This document shows, in pieces, positions 40,619 to 45,660 of a stretch of 45,660 nucleotides of DNA. Position 1 is the first letter of the stretch, and the number at the start of each line of letters is the position of its first letter. Origin of the DNA: an uncultured Alphaproteobacteria bacterium (GTDB taxonomy: Bacteria > Pseudomonadota > Alphaproteobacteria > HIMB59 > GCA-002718135). The stretch lies in the NCBI GenBank assembly GCA_902614395.1, contig CACMKW010000009.1, positions 1 through 45,660 of the forward strand, written 5' to 3'. The position numbers were made by a program, and so were the translations under genes. A model generated the notes under the pieces. The model was not told the origin of the DNA. It did no database searches and was given only the letters and a program-made list of their open reading frames with translations.

Positions 40619-41779
40619 TTAATTATCTCTAGATGAAATAAAAGAAACTACTAAAACAATAATCAAAAGAGGAACACATAAAAGATTTATAACCGTCCAA
40701 TTTGAAAAATATAATAGAAAACCAGCAGATAATGATCCTATGCCTTGAGTAGAAAAAACAATAAAATCATTTAAACCTTGTGCAGTAAATTTATCCTTTT
40801 CCTTATAAGAAACTACTAACAAACTCGAACCTGAAACAAATAAAAAATTCCAGCCAATACCAAGTAGTATTAGACCTAGCATATAAGAATAATAAAATTC
40901 AAAAAATGTATTAGTTAAAATACTTAAAAATAAAATAACTACTCCTGCATATATAATATTTGTATTTCCATACCTTTTAATTAAATCTCCAGAAAACAAA
41001 GATGGTAAAAACATTCCTATAACATGAAGTTGAATTACAATACTAGTTTCAAATAAAGTAAATTTGTTAACAAGATGCATATGTAAAGGAGTAGCTGTCA
41101 TAATTATAGCCATTGTAAAATAACCAAGACCAGCACTTACAATTGCTTGTATAATTTTAATATTTTTTAAAAGCTTGAAAATAGTTTCGATTTGAAATTT
41201 ACTTTGATTATTAGAAGTTTTTGTTTCCTCATAAAAAAGAAGAACGAAGAAAGGAATTATTGCTGTAAATGATAAGAAAATATAACTACCAAGAAATAAA
41301 TTATTTGGAAAAAAATCTTTAAAATATTCAGCAAAATTTGATGAAAGTAATGCAGAGACTATACCTAATAATAAAATAATTGAGATAGATCTTGGAATAA
41401 ATTCTTTTGTAACTGACTCAGATGCAGCAAATCGATACTGATGAATAAAAGCTTGGGAGCTGCCAATTAAAAAATTACCTAATGCAAAAACATAAAAATT
41501 TTCTAAGAAAATTGCAATTGAACAAAGAGTTAGTGCTAAACAACTGAGTAAAGATGAAAATAAAAATCCCTTCTGTCTTCCCCAAATACTCATAAATCTT
41601 GATGCAATAGGTGCACCTATTGCTATGCCTATAATCATTAATGTCATTGGCACTGTTGCTAATGAATCTTTCATCATTATCTGGGATGTGATAATTCCAC
41701 CTAATAAAACTACAGCCATAGGTGGAAAAGCAGCAATTGTAGAAGAAATACAAATTACAATAAAATTTTTATTATACAT
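40619..41779 (-). CDS. MFS transporter
   Basis: This 386-aa protein has twelve predicted TM segments. Loop 2-3 carries the MFS-type signature APIASRFMSIWGRQKGFLFS. The long mid-loop reads YEETKTSNNQSKFQIETIFK. Substrate specificity is unknown. It is first in the minus-strand run and is divergent from the aminotransferase gene across a 118-bp gap. Confidence 0.9.
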   Translation of the reverse strand: MYNKNFIVICISSTIAAFPPMAVVLLGGIITSQIMMKDSLATVPMTLMIIGIAIGAPIASRFMSIWGRQKGFLFSSLLSCLALTLCSIAIFLENFYVFALGNFLIGSSQAFIHQYRFAASESVTKEFIPRSISIILLLGIVSALLSSNFAEYFKDFFPNNLFLGSYIFLSFTAIIPFFVLLFYEETKTSNNQSKFQIETIFKLLKNIKIIQAIVSAGLGYFTMAIIMTATPLHMHLVNKFTLFETSIVIQLHVIGMFLPSLFSGDLIKRYGNTNIIYAGVVILFLSILTNTFFEFYYSYMLGLILLGIGWNFLFVSGSSLLVVSYKEKDKFTAQGLNDFIVFSTQGIGSLSAGFLLYFSNWTVINLLCVPLLIIVLVVSFISSRDN

Positions 41780-41897
41780 TAAGCAAATTAATTTCTAATT
41801 GGTTATATTAATTTGATCACATGTCACTCTTTGATTTGCAATAAAAGTTAATAAGATTATTAAGTAGACAATATTTGCTATTAAGATAAAAATAATT

Positions 41898-42788
41898 ATG
41901 GTTTCAAGTCACGATTTTATAGATGATAAAAGAAATAAAAATATTAAAATTTATATCAACGGAAAATTTTATAAAAGAAAAGATGCCAAAATATCAGTTT
42001 TTGATTCATCTACATTGCTTGGGGATGGTATCTGGGATTCGTTAAGATATCATAACAATAATTTCATATTTCTAAAAGAACATCTAGATAGGTTATATAA
42101 AGATGCAAAGCTTATTGACTTAAAAATACATTTGACTCGTAAAAAAATTTCAGAAGCACTAATTAAGACTATCAAAATAAATAAAATGAAAACAGATGTT
42201 CACTTAAGAATAATTATTTCTAGGGGTATTAAATCAACACCCTATCAATCACCAAAAGTTACAATATCCAAACCAACCATAATCATAATCCCTGAATATA
42301 AAAAACCAGATATTCAAACTTACAAAAAAGGATTAAAATTGGTTACAGTAAAAACTATTAGAGGACCAATCAATGTTCAAAATCCACAAATAAATTCACT
42401 TAGTAAATTAAATTGTATACTAGCATGTATTGAAGCTAATAAAAAGAATGCTGATGAAGCACTTATGTTTGATATTAATGGAAATATTGCTACAAATAAT
42501 AGTACGCATTTCTTCTTTGTAAAAAATAAGACAGTCTTTACCTCATCAGGAAAATATTGTGTTACAGGAATTACGAGACAAAAAATTATTGATCTATGTA
42601 AAAAAAATAAAATAAAGGTAAAAGAAAAAAATTTTAAATTAAACGAAGTATTAAATGCAGATGAAGCATTTTGTACAGGATCTTTCGCAGGAATTGTACC
42701 TGTAAATCAAATAAATAAAAAAAAATACTCATTAAAGAAAAATCCTATTACTAAAGAATTAACAAATTTTTATAATAATTTATTTTAA
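41898..42788 (+). CDS. Class IV PLP-dependent aminotransferase (BCAT/D-amino-acid type)
   Basis: This 296-aa fold type IV enzyme has FDSSTLLGDGIWDSLRYHNN and LKEHLDRLYKDAKLIDLKIH in the N-domain, the PLP-binding lysine in NSLSKLNCILACIEA and the phosphate-contact loop CVTGITRQKIIDLCKKNK. These are branched-chain or D-alanine aminotransferase relatives; the donor and acceptor are uncertain. The gene abuts the sulfotransferase-like gene (42788/42789). In plants the same two domains occur fused, so the pair is likely one functional unit. Confidence 0.88.
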   Translation: MVSSHDFIDDKRNKNIKIYINGKFYKRKDAKISVFDSSTLLGDGIWDSLRYHNNNFIFLKEHLDRLYKDAKLIDLKIHLTRKKISEALIKTIKINKMKTDVHLRIIISRGIKSTPYQSPKVTISKPTIIIIPEYKKPDIQTYKKGLKLVTVKTIRGPINVQNPQINSLSKLNCILACIEANKKNADEALMFDINGNIATNNSTHFFFVKNKTVFTSSGKYCVTGITRQKIIDLCKKNKIKVKEKNFKLNEVLNADEAFCTGSFAGIVPVNQINKKKYSLKKNPITKELTNFYNNLF

Positions 42789-43502
42789 ATGATTAATTTA
42801 TTCGTTTGGTCTGGACCAAGAAATATTAGTACTGCATTGATGCGATCTTTTGAAAATAGAAAAGACACAAAAGTTTATGATGAACCTTTTTATGCATATT
42901 ATTTAAAAAAAACTAACTTAAATCATCCAATGAAAGATGAAATTATAGATCACTATCATACAAATGAAGATGATGTTATTAATTTAATAACTAAAGAAGA
43001 TAATAAGTATAAAATATTTTATCAAAAACATATGACTCATCATATTTTAGATAAAACACGCTTAGATTGGATTAACAAAGGTATAAATTGTTTTTTAATC
43101 CGTGATCCTGCTAAAGTAATTGTCTCATATTTAAAAAAAAATACTTTAAAATCAATTCAAGATGTAGGTTTTAAAAAACTTTATGAAATTTTTAAATTAT
43201 TAAATTCAAAAGAGCCTATAGTAATAAACTCTGATTATTTATTAGCAAGTCCTGAAAAATATTTAAAAATTTTGTGTCAAAAATTAAATTTAGATTTTGA
43301 TCAAAATATGCTTAATTGGCCAAAGGGCTATAGAGATACAGATGGTATTTGGTCTAAAGTTTGGTATAAAGATGTAATCTCCTCTACTACTTTTAACAAC
43401 AAAAATTCTAAAGAATATATTGTGCCAAAAACTTATGAAAATATTTATAAAGAATGTTTAGACATATATGAAGAAATTAATAAGTACGCAATTAAAGTAT
43501 GA
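42789..43502 (+). CDS. Sulfotransferase-like P-loop protein
   Basis: This 237-aa protein starts MINLFVWSGPRNISTALMRS, a phosphosulfate-binding-type P-loop, and continues VYDEPFYAYYLKKT and FLIRDPAKVIVSYLKKN, the 3'-phosphate-binding region of sulfotransferases. Its neighbours match the aminotransferase/sulfotransferase-like domain pair known fused in plant BCAT-like proteins. Whether it transfers sulphate is unknown; PAPS is the expected cofactor. It overlaps the hydratase gene by 4 bp. Confidence 0.82.
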   Translation: MINLFVWSGPRNISTALMRSFENRKDTKVYDEPFYAYYLKKTNLNHPMKDEIIDHYHTNEDDVINLITKEDNKYKIFYQKHMTHHILDKTRLDWINKGINCFLIRDPAKVIVSYLKKNTLKSIQDVGFKKLYEIFKLLNSKEPIVINSDYLLASPEKYLKILCQKLNLDFDQNMLNWPKGYRDTDGIWSKVWYKDVISSTTFNNKNSKEYIVPKTYENIYKECLDIYEEINKYAIKV

Positions 43503-44293
43503 ATAAAGAAAATATTCAAGAAGCATCAAAAATTTTATTTGAACATAGATTAAATAAAACCGGATTAAGTTCTTTAAAAAATCTAGAACCTCAGACAATT
43601 GATGAGGCTTATGCAATTCAAGATAATTTAAAACTTAGATACTTAGAACTGAAAGATAATTTCTGTATTGGAAAAAAAGTTGGATGCACATCTGTAGCTG
43701 CACAGAAACAAATGAATATAAAAGAACCCTTCCATGGAAATCTATTTTATCGATACAGTTCAAAAAATATTAATTTATTAAGTTCTAAAAATTTCTATGA
43801 ACCCTATGTTGAGCCAGAAATTAGTTTCAGAATAAAAGATGATATAAATATTTCTAAAGCACCTTTCAAATTTAAAGACTTAGATTATTTATTAGATGGT
43901 TTATTTTGTTCAGTTGAAATAGTTGATTTTAGATTTAGAAAACCATTATCAGAGATTGGTGCCTTAAATGTAATATCAACTAACGGAGCCTCAGAATTTT
44001 GGATACGTGATGAAAATTTAATTAAAATTAAAGATGTAGATCTTAACAATTTTGAAGTAAGTTTATTAATAAATGACACAATTGTAGATACTGGAAATAC
44101 AAAAAATGTATTGGATAATCCATTAAATGCAGTTCTTTGGCTAATAAACAATCTTGCAGAAAAAGGCGAGCCAATGCTTAAAGGTCAGTTTATTAGCTCT
44201 GGATCTTGCACTAAAGCATTTAGAATTTATCCTAAAAGTAAAATTAAAGCTGATTTTAATCAATTAGGTTCAATTGAATTTGAATATATTTAA
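43499..44293 (+). CDS. 2-keto-4-pentenoate hydratase / fumarylacetoacetate hydrolase family protein
   Basis: This 264-aa protein shows a metal-binding region EPYVEPEISFRIKDDI, SVEIVDFRFR and the conserved GKKVGCTSVAAQKQM start, characteristic of the MhpD/2-oxopent-4-enoate hydratase branch, where Mg or Mn is bound. It adds water to, or decarboxylates, dienoates from aromatic ring cleavage. No other ring-cleavage genes are visible, so the physiological substrate is uncertain. It overlaps its upstream neighbour by 4 bp. Confidence 0.85.
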   Translation: MNKENIQEASKILFEHRLNKTGLSSLKNLEPQTIDEAYAIQDNLKLRYLELKDNFCIGKKVGCTSVAAQKQMNIKEPFHGNLFYRYSSKNINLLSSKNFYEPYVEPEISFRIKDDINISKAPFKFKDLDYLLDGLFCSVEIVDFRFRKPLSEIGALNVISTNGASEFWIRDENLIKIKDVDLNNFEVSLLINDTIVDTGNTKNVLDNPLNAVLWLINNLAEKGEPMLKGQFISSGSCTKAFRIYPKSKIKADFNQLGSIEFEYI

Positions 44294-44307
44294 GTTATTT
44301 ATTTATT

Positions 44308-44670
44308 GTGGATACAAAAGTTTTTTATAACAAATCATGCAGTATTTGTAGTTTTGAAATCAATCACTATAAAAAAACTAAGAATAATATTGAGTGGATA
44401 GACATAAATAATGTAAATGAATCAAAATTAGAAACAAATAAAAATGCAAAAGAACTTTTAAGACGTCTACATACAAAAAAAAATAATAAAGTTTTTTCAG
44501 GAGTTGATGCTTTTATTGAAATGTGGTTAGAGATACCAAAATACAGCTTTTTGGCAAAAATTATTAGAAAACCAATAATATATCAGATTTCTTGGGTTAT
44601 TTATGAAGCTTTTGCATTAATTCTATTTTACAAAAACAAGAATCAACTAAATAAATTAGAAAGAATTTAA
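44308..44670 (+). CDS. DCC-family (DUF393) thiol-disulfide oxidoreductase-like protein
   Basis: This 120-aa protein has an N-terminal YNKSCSICSFEINHYKK, the CxxC version of the family DxxCxxC motif (here Asn replaces the usual Asp), and WIDINNVNESKLETNKNAK and EMWLEIPKYSFLAKI in the usual order. It starts with GTG at 44308, 14 nt after the upstream stop. It is thought to be a redox-active membrane-associated protein; precise role unknown. The psiE-like gene follows with no gap. Confidence 0.82.
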   Translation: MDTKVFYNKSCSICSFEINHYKKTKNNIEWIDINNVNESKLETNKNAKELLRRLHTKKNNKVFSGVDAFIEMWLEIPKYSFLAKIIRKPIIYQISWVIYEAFALILFYKNKNQLNKLERI

Positions 44671-45057
44671 ATGAACAGTTATTTTGAGTTATTAGAAAAA
44701 ATTGTACTTTCAGTACTTATCGTTTGTACAATCATTGCTATTGGTATGGAAATACAAGGTATGATTACAGTTTACAAAGTTACACTTGCGGACATTCTTT
44801 TGCTATTTATATACATTGAAATTATTGGAATGATTAAAGAGTACTGGGTTTCGAAAATGATAAGAATGAGCTACCCTCTTTTCATTGCAATGACAGCTCT
44901 TGCAAGAATGATAATTATGCAAAGAAAAGATGTTGATCCATCTGCCTATGTGTATGAATCTGTAGCAATATTGATATTAGCTATCGCAATTGTAGTATTA
45001 AGAGTACGTCACATGGAAATACTTAATAGGCGCTCTAAAAAATTACCTGACGATTAA
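44671..45057 (+). CDS. PsiE-like (phosphate-starvation-inducible) membrane protein
   Basis: This 128-aa protein has four TM segments and the PsiE pattern LADILLLFIYIEIIGMIKEY and SYPLFIAMTALARMIIMQRK, ending in a short basic tail. The molecular role of PsiE is unclear. No Pho-box is recognised upstream. Its ATG abuts the stop of the DCC gene. Confidence 0.85.
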   Translation: MNSYFELLEKIVLSVLIVCTIIAIGMEIQGMITVYKVTLADILLLFIYIEIIGMIKEYWVSKMIRMSYPLFIAMTALARMIIMQRKDVDPSAYVYESVAILILAIAIVVLRVRHMEILNRRSKKLPDD

Positions 45058-45068
45058 TCAATACTAAA

Positions 45069-45660
45069 ATGTTTAAATCAAATATCAGCTTTGCTGAAGG
45101 GCAACTCCTATCTTATTTGCCTAAAACTGGAAAATATTATGAAGCAAATAGAAATTACAGTGAGGACAGATCTAATGATAATACTACATCTCTATTATCT
45201 CCCTTCATAAGATATAGGCTAATTTCTGAAGAACAAGTTTTGGGGGGAGTCTTAAAAAAATATGATCTTAGAGAATGTGAGAAATTTATCCAAGAAATTT
45301 ATTGGAGAACTTATTGGAAAGGCTGGCTTGAACATAGACCTTCGGTTTATTCTGATTATTTAGAAGATAGAAATAAATTAATTGAAGAATTTGGTAATAA
45401 AAAATTTTATTTAAATGCAATTTCTGGAAATACAAATCTATCATTTTTTAATAATTGGGTAAATAATCTTAAAGAAAATGGATACTTACATAACCATGTA
45501 AGAATGTGGTTTGCCTCAATTTGGATTTTTACTCTGAATTTACCTTGGCAACTTGGAGCAGATTTTTTTATGCAACATTTATTGGATGGCGATCCAGCAT
45601 CTAATACTCTATCATGGAGATGGGTTGCTGGTATACAGACTAAGGGTAAAAATTATTTAG
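45069..45660 (+). CDS. Photolyase/cryptochrome-like FAD-binding protein lacking the antenna domain (5' part, 3' truncated)
   Basis: An open frame starts at ATG 45069 and runs off the window (197 codons visible). An in-frame TGA at 45048 lies upstream, so nothing precedes this start. The protein opens MFKSNISFAEGQLLSYLPKT, then SPFIRYRLISEEQVLGG, EIYWRTYWKGWLEHRPSVYS, VRMWFASIWIFTLNLPWQ and LLDGDPASNTLSWRWVAGIQ, the FAD-binding domain of photolyases; the N-terminal antenna-binding Rossmann domain is absent. It should bind FAD and respond to light; whether it repairs DNA cannot be told. It lies 11 bp after psiE. Confidence 0.82.
   Translation, partial: MFKSNISFAEGQLLSYLPKTGKYYEANRNYSEDRSNDNTTSLLSPFIRYRLISEEQVLGGVLKKYDLRECEKFIQEIYWRTYWKGWLEHRPSVYSDYLEDRNKLIEEFGNKKFYLNAISGNTNLSFFNNWVNNLKENGYLHNHVRMWFASIWIFTLNLPWQLGADFFMQHLLDGDPASNTLSWRWVAGIQTKGKNYL

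Noticed and set aside
1..45660. CRISPR arrays, insertion sequences or rRNA
   Set aside because: No regularly spaced repeats, transposase frames or rRNA-like stretches were seen on either strand.

Overview
The window looks like a chromosomal segment of a streamlined, AT-rich marine bacterium, most likely a low-GC alphaproteobacterium of the SAR11/HIMB59-like kind. The evidence is a base composition near 30% GC by eye, very short intergenic gaps, many 1-14 bp gene overlaps, and a typical oceanic gene set (urease, a DMSP-demethylase-like protein, acetamidase/formamidase, DUF1028, AlkB-like hydroxylase, many EamA exporters). The lineage is an inference; there is no rRNA or other phylogenetic marker here. 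I see no CRISPR array, insertion sequence or prophage. One lone tyrosine recombinase sits at 26.4-27.5 kb.

Layout. 1-8.1 kb: an MDR oxidoreductase, a DUF1028 protein, a membrane dipeptidase, a DAO-type FAD oxidoreductase, an acetamidase/formamidase and an M20 carbamoylase/allantoate-type amidohydrolase; then tRNA-Arg(CCT) with ddaH starting 3 nt behind it, and a YczE-type membrane protein. 8.2-13.0 kb: a complete, tightly coupled urease operon ureDABCEFG. Together these genes suggest scavenging of nitrogen from amides, modified amino acids, methylarginines and urea. 13.0-19.7 kb: mostly minus-strand genes, including bactofilin, a BacNav-like cation channel with an unusual selectivity filter, a PQQ-type sugar dehydrogenase, a second MDR enzyme and an AlkB-family hydroxylase, closed by a plus-strand EamA transporter.

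19.8-25.4 kb: an island of small proteins (about 85-130 aa) with dimeric alpha/beta-barrel (ABM/GYD-like) or NTF2/SnoaL-like character. Several have strong Shine-Dalgarno sites. They are interspersed with a secreted LamG/polysaccharide-lyase-like protein, a secreted beta-barrel-like protein and a periplasmic rhodanese. Two members are clear paralogues. This is the best candidate here for an undescribed system, although its substrate is unknown. 25.5-29.4 kb: a class III-type sirtuin, the lone recombinase with a dif-like inverted repeat upstream, a peroxiredoxin-like protein, and a tandem pair of four-TM proteins.

29.5-35.6 kb: a nucleotide-signalling and ion-channel cluster made of a class III cyclase with TolB-like and TPR regions, a voltage-gated K+ channel, an MscS channel fused to a cyclic-nucleotide-binding domain (bCNG type), a second class III cyclase with adenylate-cyclase specificity residues, and a YqhA membrane protein. 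35.6-41.8 kb: a run of minus-strand genes with a DapA-family aldolase, two tandem EamA transporters, a DmdA-like demethylase, a 56-aa membrane protein, an HIBADH-type dehydrogenase and an MFS transporter. 41.9-45.7 kb: plus-strand genes for a class IV aminotransferase, a sulfotransferase-like P-loop protein, a hydratase/FAH-family protein, a DCC thiol oxidoreductase, a PsiE-like protein, and the start of a photolyase-like FAD-binding protein that lacks the antenna domain and runs off the window. No gene-free stretch exceeds about 240 bp.
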